Positions 11,901-21,100 of a stretch of 22,797 bases of DNA are shown one piece after another. The position numbers and the translations under genes were made by a program. Every line of letters begins with the position of its first letter. Position 1 is the first letter of the stretch. The notes under the pieces were generated by a model, which was not told the origin of the DNA, did not search any database, and was given only the letters and a program-made list of their open reading frames with translations. Origin of the DNA: Mesotaenium endlicherianum (taxonomy: Eukaryota; Streptophyta; Zygnematophyceae; Zygnematales; Mesotaeniaceae); assembly GCA_009602735.1 (NCBI GenBank), contig WELA01005647.1:212798-235594 (forward strand), given 5' to 3'.

Positions 11901-14592
11901 ATGGCATGGGGGGGCTGGTCCCCTGGACATACGGCTGGGGATAATATGCGCCTGCGCCTGTGCCGGCTGCCCGCACAGAGCCGCCGCCGCCGCCGCTGCC
12001 GCCGCCGCCGCCCCAATTGTCTCTTTCCAACGAGCCCTCATGGCCTGCGGGGAGTGCGCCACCTGGCACTCCGGGTTTCAGCGGGGCCCGTAGGCCCACA
12101 CCTTCGCTGCTGCCACCACCGCCACCCAGCACTCTCCCCAGAGGGTTCTTCAGGGCCCCGCTGAGCAGGCCCTGCCAGCCGCCGCTCGACGAGCGCTGCG
12201 CGCCAGGTGTCGCCGCAGCCCCCCCCCGCTGGTCCCGCACCTGGGCCAGCCGACCGTCGCCAGCTGGCGCGGAGCTGGGCTTGAACGCTGTCCCCCCCCC
12301 TTGCGCATCCCTTCCGCCCGGCCGGGGAGGTATGGGCGGCACCTTGAATCCGGAGCTGCTGCCCTTAGCTGAACTTGGGGGGGTGTACTGGTAGCTCTGC
12401 CGAACCACGTGCAGGTTCGGGGCAGGCACGGCGCCGTCAAATGTCCCCCGTCCGGGCTGGCTGGGGCTGTGCCGCATGCCGCCACCTGCGCCTGACCGGG
12501 GAATGCTGATGGGCGCGCTGCTCGAGCGAGCGATCGCATCAGGGCTCCAAATAGGGTTAGGGTTTGGAAGTCCCCCTGCCCCCGCGCTGCCAAGGCTCTG
12601 ATGGGCGGCGACGGCATTGCTGCTCAAGTTGGACGGGCTGGGCGGCGCAGCCAGGGAGTGGTGCCGGCGGGCGGCGTGGGCGGAAGGGCCAGTCGGCGAG
12701 AGGGGCGGGGGCGCGCTCGTCGCGCCATGTGGCGAGGAGTGCACGCTCCGTGGGCTGTACCTGGGGCTGTACCGGGGGCTCAGGTTGCTCTCCTGCGAGC
12801 GTGAGGGCGACGGCGGGGAGACGCCAAGTGGCGGCAGCACTCCCGCCGAGTGCGCGCGTGCCCTGAGCGCCTCTGCTGCTGCCAGGTGTCCCCTAGAGCC
12901 AGTGGCAGCGACGGCAAGGGCGGCAGCAGAGGCAGCCGAGTTGGCAGAAAACGCGCGGGGGAGGCTGGCGGGGTGCCCTTGCGGCGGCGTGCCACCTGTC
13001 GTGCCCGCGGGGGGGGCGGCACCAATCAGCTGCACGTGCGCATGGGGCGAGAACCCTGTGGTAATATGCCCGCCCGCGCCGCCGCCCGCCCAGCTGTGAC
13101 GCCGAGTCAGGGTGGGGCTCGCTGACCCCCCCCCTCCTCCACCTCCCTGCTGCTGCTGCCTGGGCGACGGCGGGGACATCCGGGGGTGGTGGCTCCGGAA
13201 GCGCTGAGCTGGACTGGTGCTGCCGCCTGCGCCACCGCCCGGGTGGTGCTGGGGGAACCGGCGCAGGGGCTCAGTGGTGGGGCTCCCCACGTAGTCCGTG
13301 ATGATCTTGGGGAGGATCGTGAGCGTCGCATCGCCCCCACCCCCCCCCCCCTGCTGCTGCGCCGCAATCAGCGCCGACGCCTTCTTGTATACCACGCTGA
13401 CGAGGAGCCGCCCGAGGGCCGTGTGAACAGGTGTCATGCTCCAGGTGGACATCAGCGCAGCCTCCTCGCTGGGGATACGGGCGGCGGGAGCGCCGCACGA
13501 GAGCGCATACTCAATGCTGAAGCCGCCCGCGCCGCCCGCGCCCTCCTGAAAGCCCGCCACCTGGCGGAAGATGTGGTGCGCGGGCAGGGCACGTGTCAGG
13601 CAGCACAGCGATCTCAGCATCACCACGCTGTGCTTGTAGAACATGGGCACCTCCACCGCCCCCACCAGGGGGGATGGAGAGGAGGTGGAGGAGGGGGAGG
13701 GGGCGTGAGGGGCGTGGCTCTCCTCTCGCCTGCCGCCCTCCGCAACCCCTGGGCTTTTGCCACCTGCCCCCCCTCCCCCCGCCCTTCCTGCGCCAGAGCC
13801 CAAGCCTGCGCCTGTGCCCTGGTGCGCCAGAGAGTCGGCGCTGCCTGATGCATGCACGCCCCCCCCCCTGCAGCTGCTGCTGCTGCCGCTGCTGCTGCTG
13901 CTGGGGTACGCTTGCTCATACTGCACTACCCACCGTTCGAGCAGCATTGGGGGCGGGGTCCTGGCGCCTACGCAGTTCCCTCCTTCTCCTTCTTCATCTT
14001 CCTCCGTCTCTTTCCCTTCGGCTGACGAGGCCAGGGGAACAAACTGCCCCCCTCGGCTTCCGCTGCTGCCGGCCCCCGCGCTCAGCACTCCCCTGTCAAA
14101 TCCCCCCCTCGTCTCGCACCCAGCAGCTGCGGCACCAGCACCCGCCCCCGCACCTGCAGCCGAGCCAGAGCCCGGACCTGGCTGGTTCAAGAGGATGTCG
14201 ATCACGAGGACGGCCCCCCTGTGCTTCCGCCATACCTCGACTTGCTGGGCGATGACATCTGGCTTCCTCCCTATCTCCAGGTTGAACCACCTGTCGGCCC
14301 CTGAGCTCCTGCCACCTACTGCCGTCGAGGGGCTCTGCGGGGCTGATGAGCTGGACCTGCCAGCTGTCCTCCCAGAAGGGGACGTGGACCACCCCCCTCC
14401 ACCTCCTCCCCTGCTGCCAGCTGGCGGGGTGGCAGCGCCAGCTGCCCTGCCAGCCCCCCCCCCGCCTCTCGAGCTGAGGCTGGGAATGCGCGAGTCGAGG
14501 ATGACGTGTGCGCTCTTCGTCAGAAACTCTGCCACGATCTGGTCCACCCGTGCGCCGTCATTGAGCGCGTCGATTGTGCCCGCGCCGCTCAT
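8913..14592 (-). CDS. ATG13: Autophagy-related protein 13 (ATG13), 3 exons, 1,468 aa
   Basis: ATG13 is the HORMA-domain adaptor of the ATG1 kinase complex that starts autophagosome formation under TOR control. Exons are 14592..11644 (983 codons), 11111..10822 and 10080..8913; the junctions are phase 0 and phase 2, with GT-AG introns. Residues 16-40 (VDQIVAEFLTKSAHVILDSR, IPSLSSRG), 101-137 (RWFNLEIGRK, VLVIDILLN), 217-229 (LLERWVVQYEQAY), 316-350 (MFYKHSVVMLRSL, IFRQVAGF) and 381-404 (MSTWSMTPVHTALGRLLVSV) match the plant ATG13 HORMA domain. Then follow ITDYVGSPTTEPLRRFP (431-447), the DDDGDEDFFALPFAVVDD segment in exon 2, SQDAAVGALVRMLKSAAPLR in exon 3 and SAQEALRELASF near the C terminus. 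Between these lie long Gly/Ser/Ala/Pro tracts, including within the HORMA domain. Plant homologues are about 600 aa. The start ATG lies 15 codons before the first conserved block. Splice sites are predicted, not confirmed by cDNA. Confidence 0.9.
8991..9051. repeat. Nine-base TTGACCCTG-type repeat encoding Gly-Gln-Gln repeats
   Basis: Imperfect tandem copies of TTGACCCTG/CTGACCCAG on the plus strand. On the minus strand they encode the GQQGQQQGQRQGQLGQQQGQ run near the C terminus of ATG13. The coding frame is kept despite the length changes. Confidence 0.8.
9511..9582. repeat. 24-bp coding minisatellite in ATG13 exon 3
   Basis: Two exact copies of a 24-base unit (9511-9534 and 9535-9558) and a diverged third (9559-9582). 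On the minus strand each copy encodes the eight-residue unit GSDGAGGG, so copy-number change would stay in frame. Confidence 0.85.
10081..10821 (-). other. Intron 2 of ATG13, strongly strand-biased, with an N
   Basis: It has donor AG|GTAACA and acceptor GGCACAG|TG and joins phase-2 ends. The plus strand is a long purine run between about 10310 and 10680, so the transcribed intron is pyrimidine-rich. The N at 10660 sits in a G/A run and is probably an assembly uncertainty. No coding exon is visible inside. Confidence 0.65.
11112..11643 (-). other. Intron 1 of ATG13
   Basis: It has donor GGACAG|GTGGGG and acceptor GAGCTGCAG|GTC; phase 0 on both sides, joining the DDIFGQ end of exon 1 to VLGGVLSVGPP. 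It carries three G-box palindromes (separate entry) and a CA-rich, His/Thr-coding stretch at about 11340-11560 that is not a gene. Confidence 0.7.
11147..11271. promoter_or_regulatory. Cluster of three G-box/ABRE palindromes in ATG13 intron 1
   Basis: GCCACGTGGC occurs at 11147-11156, 11199-11208 (extended to the 12-base palindrome TGCCACGTGGCA at 11198-11209) and 11262-11271, spaced 52 and 63 bases. Each is followed by a similar flank (GGC or GGT, then CCAGTC), so the module itself is repeated. CACGTGGC is the plant G-box/ABRE core bound by bZIP and some bHLH factors. Activity as an intronic enhancer is inference. Confidence 0.55.
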
Positions 14593-14773
14593 CCTGGGGA
14601 AGGAGGGGCGCGCGCGCGCGCTTTTTGGAGCGACGGCTGTGGCCGCCTGCCCCTACCCCCGGAACAACGTCCCGGCCTCCACTAAAACGAGCGGCTGCGA
14701 TTGTTCTGATCGCTCCGCCTCCTGTCTTTCTACAACCGTGAATGATCTCCTCTCCCTTAGACGTGTGTGATAT

Positions 14774-15054
14774 GTGCCCGACTATCGCTGTCTGCCCGTC
14801 TGTCCGTCCCCCAGACTGCCTGAGTGCCTGCTTGCCTGTCAGCCCCCCCCCCTCTTTCTGCCTGTCAGTCTGCCTGCCAGTCTGCCTGTCCTCCTGCCAG
14901 TCAATCTGCCTGCCAGTCAGCCACTTAGCCTGTCCTTCTGCCAACCAGTCGATCTGTCTGCCAGTCTGCCTGCCGGTTTAGCCGTCACTCTGGCGGGCAG
15001 CGTGCCAGTGCCTGTCTGTCAGTCAGTCTGTCAGTCTGCCTGTCAGTACCTTCA
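14774..15054. repeat. Imperfect CTGCCTGTCAGT array
   Basis: Many degenerate copies of CTGCC(A/T)GTCAGT-like words on the plus strand, with a period of about 8-12 bases, strongly pyrimidine-biased. It begins about 180 bases upstream of the ATG13 start codon. The repeated word is TGCC or TGTC plus AGTC, with the overlapping submotif TGACTGGCAGGCAG on the other strand. Confidence 0.75.
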
Positions 15055-15168
15055 TTCTTCCTTGTCAGGTCAGCCTGCATGTGCCTTTGACGTGCGACAC
15101 TGACTTATGTGTCTTTTGCCCCTCACTAACTTCCTCCAGAGTAACAGCTGAAGCAGATCACGACCCGC

Positions 15169-15322
15169 TCGACCTGTCATTAAAACAAGAGACGGACCCG
15201 TCATTAACGTCCTCAGACATGCCCAGTTGCCCAGTCACAAGAGACAAACCTGTCATTGCAGCCCCCACACATTCCAAGAAATAAGAGACAAAACTGTCGC
15301 TAAACCAGTCACTCAGGCCCCG
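15169..15322. repeat. Three-copy degenerate repeat, unit about 45-52 bases
   Basis: The core RAGAGACRRAMCYGTCRYT recurs at about 15187-15205, 15239-15257 and 15283-15301; spacing is about 52 then 44 bases. A partial copy (CCTGTCATTAAA) precedes the first. Similarity is restricted to the core, so it is an old, decayed tandem repeat. Confidence 0.55.
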
Positions 15323-15674
15323 TGACAGGTGACGATGAGAGAGCACGATAGGGTGAGGGAGGGGTGCGGTTGAGCGACAAATTCTTGGCAGCAGAGCATC
15401 AACCCATTTAAAAACCAAAAAAAGGGCGAGGGACGAGGAGGACACTAGCGGCACATTGTCTCTTGCTGCCGTCGAGGGATTGGCAGGAGAAGTGAGGAGT
15501 TTTCAGATGGCCGCGAGGTGGATGCGAGGTGGCCCTCGGGAAAGAACGCCCCATCCATAGCTAGCATCGTGGAAGACTTCTAAGAAAAGATGACGATGGC
15601 ATTGATGGGTGTCCTTTGACTATCTTTCTGAGTCTGTGTCTGTGTGTCTGCCAGTGAGAGGGTGCAACCGTCTG

Positions 15675-15717
15675 AGTGTGTGTGTATGTGTGTGTGTGTT
15701 GTGTGTGTGTGTGTGTA

Positions 15718-15787
<70 letters not shown>
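15675..15787. repeat. (GT)n(GA)n compound microsatellite ending at an N
   Basis: About 60 bases of GT repeats (with two GTAT interruptions) switch to about 53 bases of pure GA repeats, which stop at N 15788. The N probably marks an unresolved repeat length. Confidence 0.95.
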
Positions 15788-15873
15788 NCCCTCCTCCACC
15801 GTAAGCCGGCCCCTCACGTCCTCCTCCCCCGACTCCGACTCTCGTCTCGCCTCGAGTTGACGGGCGTCGCCTC

Positions 15874-15876
<3 letters not shown>

Positions 15877-15909
<33 letters not shown>

Positions 15910-15914
15910 GTGTA
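15877..15914. repeat. (GA)n microsatellite followed by GTGTGT
   Basis: A second GA tract about 90 bases after the first. Together with the tract at 15675-15787 and the N between them, this may be a collapsed or duplicated repeat region. Confidence 0.9.
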
Positions 15915-17827
15915 ATGGGGAGGGGGGCGGGAGATAATTAGCCAGATCAATGAAGTAAGGACATCACATGCAGAGCGAGCTGCAATGAGTTTCTTCTTCA
16001 GCCTAAGTTGACTTGCGGGTGAATCGAAGTGAACAAAAGTTGGCAGGCAGAAACATCGGACCCTATTTCCAAACAGAGCACATAGCAGATAACTTCGTTG
16101 AGGTCACATATTACGTCTGAGTAAAGGACATAAAATGGCCCACGAGGTCACTAGCCCTTCGTTCTTGTACCCTCCCACTCTTCCCTTATTTGCACCCACC
16201 AATTCAAGAAGAAATGGGCAATTTATACAAAAATGACCACCAAATACTCATCATCAGACCTCCTGGTACTCATACCTGCACCTCCTATCGGAACACGGGA
16301 AGGCCATAAGCGCACCAGGGCCAAATTTGCAAATTCATGACCGAATGACCTCCACACTTCATTCCCAGTCTGAATTCCCATATTATTTTTCCACATTGAG
16401 CACCAACTTGCAGCCAGCAAAATCTGGAAATGATATGTATCTGTGCATGCAACCAGTCTTCGCTAGACATACAGGAAAGAGAGCCTCAGTGAGAGCACGA
16501 GGTGACCACAAGGAGCATACTCACAATCTATTCTTCGCCCCTATAACTTTCTCTACCAGGATGGCATTCTGACCCAAGCCGTCAGGCACCGCATCAGTGC
16601 TCCCTATAAAGAAGAATGTCTGCTTGGCTGTTCATGAAGGTTACCTCAAAAACATCCAGTGACCTATTCTCGGTAAGCTCAACTATCCTTACGAAACTAT
16701 CATACTACGATGTCCAGTAAATAAAAGTTTGATCCAAAATGTTTAGTCCTTTTACTCCGCGCATGATCACCATGCACATTATATTGGATGGTACAACCCT
16801 CCGGCCAAAAGGTCTTCCAACGTCCTGTTATCGGAATTGTGACAGAACCAGACGCACGTGCGTAGAACTTAGAGTACCCGAAACAAACAGGTAAGGTTTT
16901 CATCAAGGTTTTCATCAAGAGTTAACATAAGCTAGTGGGTCAGCCCTGAGGCGAGCATTGTCAAACTCTCATTTCCTCAGAAGCTCACGCTTCCATCCAT
17001 TGACGTGGTCGAACTTCATAGCTCTAAAGCTTCGGAGTGTCACGAGAGAAAGGGGGTGCAGTTCTGCAACCTCTGGAAAAGGGTTTCCGGATTGCTGTGA
17101 ATCCGCGACGGCGTCGACTCCTGACGCCAGGGTCATGTCGGCGTCACGAGATTTGTGGATCTTCCAAGCCTCAAGGTCCCGCTTGTGGGTCCATAAGCGA
17201 AAGTGGATCTTCACCGCTGTTGGAGCGTTGCAGTTCACCAGCATTTCATAGTAAGCCGTCCAGGCCAGAAAGTACACAGCCCGAGACCCCGTCACCCAGG
17301 TCCAAAGGTTGATTGCTGTTGATTGTGCAAATCCATCCCGGAGTAGCAATGTAACGTGGCAAAGCGTCCGGTGCGGCCCCGGACACCCCTTCGCCCACCT
17401 TCGCCCCACCTGGCGTCATTAACACCCAAGTAGGTGAGCAATCATTGACATGCATTGACTATACATTGACCAAATGAGTACAGTTGGTTGTCAACCATTG
17501 GTCGATGGTGCTGAACTGTTTTGAACTGGTTTTGACAAGCTAGTGCTCAGCATGGCTCAGCATGGCTCGTCAGCGCAGCTCAGCGCATACTCAGAGAGGC
17601 CAGCTTTGCTCAGCTCAGCTAGCTACGACATGCTACGACAGAAATCGACAAGAGCAACAGGAGGCAGAGATGGCGTCGCTGCAGCATGTGAATACGTGGT
17701 GATGACGCCATCAGAGTCGGACTCATTTGACCAGGTCACAAGCTGTCAACTCTGGATCAACACCTTTACCCATCGAATCCAAGTATATTGGACTAAACAG
17801 GACTAAACTTGAATATTTTAGCAACTG
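15915..17827. other. Intergenic region between ATG13 and the methyltransferase gene
   Basis: No recognised gene. It contains a 12-base tandem repeat (AAGGTTTTCATC twice, 16893-16916), a doubtful minus-strand ORF at 16969-17409 and a cluster of GCTCAGC words at about 17545-17625. Composition is near balanced, unlike the GC-rich exons on either side. Confidence 0.45.
16969..17409 (-). CDS. Unidentified ORF, doubtful
   Basis: An open frame of about 146 codons on the minus strand with non-repetitive composition, including LCHVTLLLRDGFAQSTAINL and NPFPEVAELHPLSL. I recognise no domain. It has no ATG at its 5' end (the first codon in the open stretch is GTG); the upstream sequence GACGCCAG|GTGG could be a splice acceptor, so this could be a terminal exon or a fragment of a decayed element. 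A second open frame overlaps it at 17246-17455. No partner exon was found. Confidence 0.15.
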   Translation of the reverse strand: MGRRWAKGCPGPHRTLCHVTLLLRDGFAQSTAINLWTWVTGSRAVYFLAWTAYYEMLVNCNAPTAVKIHFRLWTHKRDLEAWKIHKSRDADMTLASGVDAVADSQQSGNPFPEVAELHPLSLVTLRSFRAMKFDHVNGWKRELLRK

Positions 17828-18195
17828 CTGTCGATGGATGGGATGGAGACAGATGGAGAAGCTCTACTTTCAAAACCTAGTCTGAGAGTTCAGTGGCAGG
17901 AACTGGCAGGAACGCTGGATGCCAGTCAGTTTCTCAGCTAGCTCTGGACGGGTTCACGTCGTGCATGTCTACAATGTGGCTTGAATGACGGTCAACCTCC
18001 AATTTCCTTGCCCTTCCAATCCAAATTATTGCTTGTAATTTTGAAATGTGTCTAGCACGGGTATCGATGGAAGGAGAGGCTCTACTTTCACGATCAAATC
18101 GAGAAGTTTAGTGGCGGGAACTGGCTGGAACGGACGCCATCCAGTAGCTCTGGACGGTATCCCTTCGTGCATGATTGTAATGGAGCTTGTTGCAC
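17828..18195. repeat. Diverged tandem duplication spanning the methyltransferase start
   Basis: Copy 1 (about 17828-17990) and copy 2 (about 18060-18195) share the same order of words: TCGATGGA, GCTCTACTTTC, GAGAGTT or GAAGTTT, AGTGGC, GGAACTGGC, GGAACG, TAGCTCTGGACGG, CGTGCATG, and TGTGGCTTG or GGAGCTTG. Copy 2 carries the predicted ATG at 18171. In copy 1 the matching ATG (17964) is followed by an in-frame TGA after seven further codons. Confidence 0.7.
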
Positions 18196-21100
18196 TGAGG
18201 GTATTTTTGGCAAATCGGAAAGGAGTGATAAAAGAGCCAAGGAATCGCGCGGCCTGTCGCCAGGATTCGGATACCGGCTTCAGCATCACAACAATCGTTG
18301 CATTAGTCCTCCTCTGCCACGTGTCAAGATCTTCCGCCGTTTCCGGCTCAGATCGCGCTTCGCTGACCAGGAGAGAGGAAGCGTCCTCTTTCACTTTCAA
18401 GACCTGCTCAGCTGAACTTGAAAACCTGATGCCTTGCTACGTTGGCGAAACAGCTGAGAAGTTTGGGAGATCCAGAGAATGCGGTCCCATTGAGAAAAGG
18501 CTCTCCTGTCTGCTTCCGACCCCGTCAAGTTATCGCCTTCCTCCCCCTTGGCCTAGGAGTAGAGACAGAGTTTGGGCGTCAAATCTGCCCCACAAGGCTC
18601 TGGTAAGTCGTAAGGACAAGGGGGACAGACAGCTAATGAGGGGAGCGGGAGGAGCTTTGACGGTCTTGAGCTTCCAAATAAACCTGAAAACAGATAACAG
18701 ATGGCAGACCGGGAACGCCTGGCTTATACCTGGTCTGGAGCCTCGCAAACCCTAACCCTAATATAAACTGTGTTCTTTCTAATGCAAGCCGCGTTGTCAC
18801 GCTCTCAGTTGTCACGGAATCCCCCCCCCGTGATGGGCGTCTGAGAGTGGCCCCTCTCAACCCGGGAGTTTAGAGCGTATTCTTCACGGCCAGTACATAA
18901 AGCGACAATAAACCCGAAATCTAAAACCTAACCCCGAACGTGGGGTCTAGCGAGGGCTGCGTCCCTTCTTCGTGGGAGCGAGGGACTTGTAAGCTTCATC
19001 AGGCCCTGAGACCTGTTCCAGAAGAGTGCCAATGTGCTTTCCCGATGCACGACTGAGGTCCCGGCATTCTCCCAACTCTCAACATCGCGCTCGATGAAGT
19101 CCGATCAGAAGCTTCCTCCAGCCGGGCTGATTTCAACGCCTCCTGCTCTTTGCAAAGAGGGATTAGAACTTGTGTGATTGAGCGCCCTCTTGGGTAGCCT
19201 AAAATAAACAGCGCCCTCTTGGGTAGCCTAAAATAAACATACATCCAATCTATGCGCGCGTGTACAATGTCTATGTAACATATACGGACGAGTGTATATC
19301 GAAAAATGTTGCCTGGTGTTGATGAGAGCCATGTGTCAGTTATACATAGCTCTGATCAACACCCCGGGTATCATAATACTCACATAACACACATACCATG
19401 TATGTGACATGTATGTAACATGTATCAAACATCAACTATACATATATGTGTATATGTGTATAGTATGAACATAACAGCACCTATATACATGAAGATATAC
19501 ACGATGTATACGAGATATACAAGATATACACATATATGCGTACACATAAGGGGGCGCATGTATGAGCCATAATTTTCTTATACATTTGCCATATCGTGTG
19601 AATGCAGGTAGGGGGGAACCGCAAGAACTGGATTCAGCTCCAAAAGGAGGAACCCGCCCTTAACCCTAATTCGTCAGAAGTCGGGCCCCCTCCAGGCGCC
19701 TACTTGAGCTTCCCAGGTGATACGCATCCCCCCCTCCTGCTGCCCATGTCTATTGAAAGAATAGTAAGTATATCAAATCCCATTGTCCCCGTTCCCATCT
19801 GATGCTTTTTAGGTTCGCGACACACAGTGCACTATATTCCAGCTCTGTTGTTCTGGACCTGCAGTCATGTAAACTCATTCTTGTTTCAGAAGGGGGAGTG
19901 GTATATGCATCTCAGCAGAAGGTGTCTTGTGCGTGTGTGAATGCGCACACTCATAGTTCCCGCTCATGGGGGGTGATCTGTACACTTGTAGGTGCTAGTG
20001 CATGTGTATAGTCACACACACGGATGATCGTGCACGCGTGTACGTACAGCCAGGTACTTCTCATTACACACACACATATAAACACACACGGGCATGCAAA
20101 CCCACACAAACACACGCACACACGCACACGCGCACAGGCATACACATACACACAAGCACACACCAGGCAGGCAGGCTGGCAGGCACACACACACACGCAG
20201 GGCACGCACACACGCACGCACGCAGGCACACACACACACACACGCACGCATGCATGCACACGCACATGCACGCACACTAGGGCCCATTGGATGCGCTGAC
20301 TTTAACTGACAGCTAACCTGGCCGTTCTCCACACGTGCACAGGTGGCGGCTCGGGGGCGGAGCTGACGTCAGCGGCGTACGTTGCCTTCCTCAGCGAGCT
20401 CGTCCCGCTGACATCTGGCGCTCTGCGCTCGGTCCTCGACATCGACCCCGGCCCGGCCGGCTTCGCCGCCCGCCTCTTTGATGATGACCTCATCACCATG
20501 TCAATTTCCCCGTACAGAGAGGATGAGAACCTTGTCCAGGTGGCGGCCGAGCGGGGCCTGCCCGCCATGCTGTACTCTATGCAGCGGACAAGATTGACAT
20601 ATCCTAGCCACTCATTTGACGCCATCCACTGCCGGGCCTGTCGACATCGGCTGCTCTCTGACGGTGGGCGTTTTTTTTTTGTTTTTTTTTTGTTTCTTTT
20701 CTCTGCCTCTGCACTAATACGCACTCGCATGAAAGCTCGTGCTCTCGCTCTCACTCTGCTGCACACATGCAAAGCACATGTCAGTGGCTGTGTGCATTCG
20801 TACACGTGTATGAATTTTTGTGGCAACACACATGCATGTATGTACAGACTATACATGTTCAGATGGACACACCTCTGTGCGTTGTGTGCGTGTGCGTGTG
20901 CGCGTGTGTGTGATCAGTGTGCGTGTGTGTGCGTGTGCGTGTGTGTGTTTGTGTATGTGTGCGTGTGCGTGTCTATGTGTGTGCGAACAGCGTGCAGATG
21001 TGTGATGATATCTGATACAAATGTTAGGTCCATGTGTTTTACAAGCATCACCCATGTGTGGCATAGCCTGTCTCCATCGCATCTCGGGGCAGCTCTGAGA

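Larger units (their letters stand above)
14593..15674. other. 5' flank of ATG13 (putative promoter/5' UTR) with repeat arrays
   Basis: This is the region upstream of the minus-strand ATG13 start. It holds a CTGCCTGTCAGT-type array and then a RAGAGACAAAC..GTCATT-type array (separate entries). The open frames on either strand are repeat-derived. The ATG13 transcription start should lie here but I cannot place it. Confidence 0.45.
18603..19607 (+). other. Intron 1 of the methyltransferase gene
   Basis: It has donor CTG|GTAAGT and acceptor AATGCAG|GTA, phase 0. It contains CCCTAACCCTAA-type telomere-like words (about 18749-18762 and 18915-18940), a hairpin around 18798-18849, a 29-base tandem repeat, a second hairpin at 19315-19363 and an AT-rich TATG tract. 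No exon is evident inside. Confidence 0.7.

Noticed and set aside
13186-13848. Plus-strand open frame (220 codons) opposite ATG13
   Set aside because: Same reason: a GC-driven shadow of the minus-strand HORMA-coding exon.
13757-14770. Long plus-strand open frame (about 337 codons) opposite ATG13 exon 1
   Set aside because: It is antisense to a well-supported conserved exon. High GC removes stop codons, and the product is Pro/Cys/Leu low-complexity with no domain.
14774-15054. CTGCC repeat considered as a CRISPR-like array
   Set aside because: Units are short, degenerate and contiguous with no spacers, and the genome is eukaryotic.
19951-20332. Cys/Val-rich minus-strand frames resembling small cysteine-rich proteins
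   Set aside because: They are produced only by the CA microsatellite in a methyltransferase intron.
20302-20856. Minus-strand 184-codon open frame
   Set aside because: It is antisense to methyltransferase exon 3 and its flanking introns; the conserved protein is on the plus strand.
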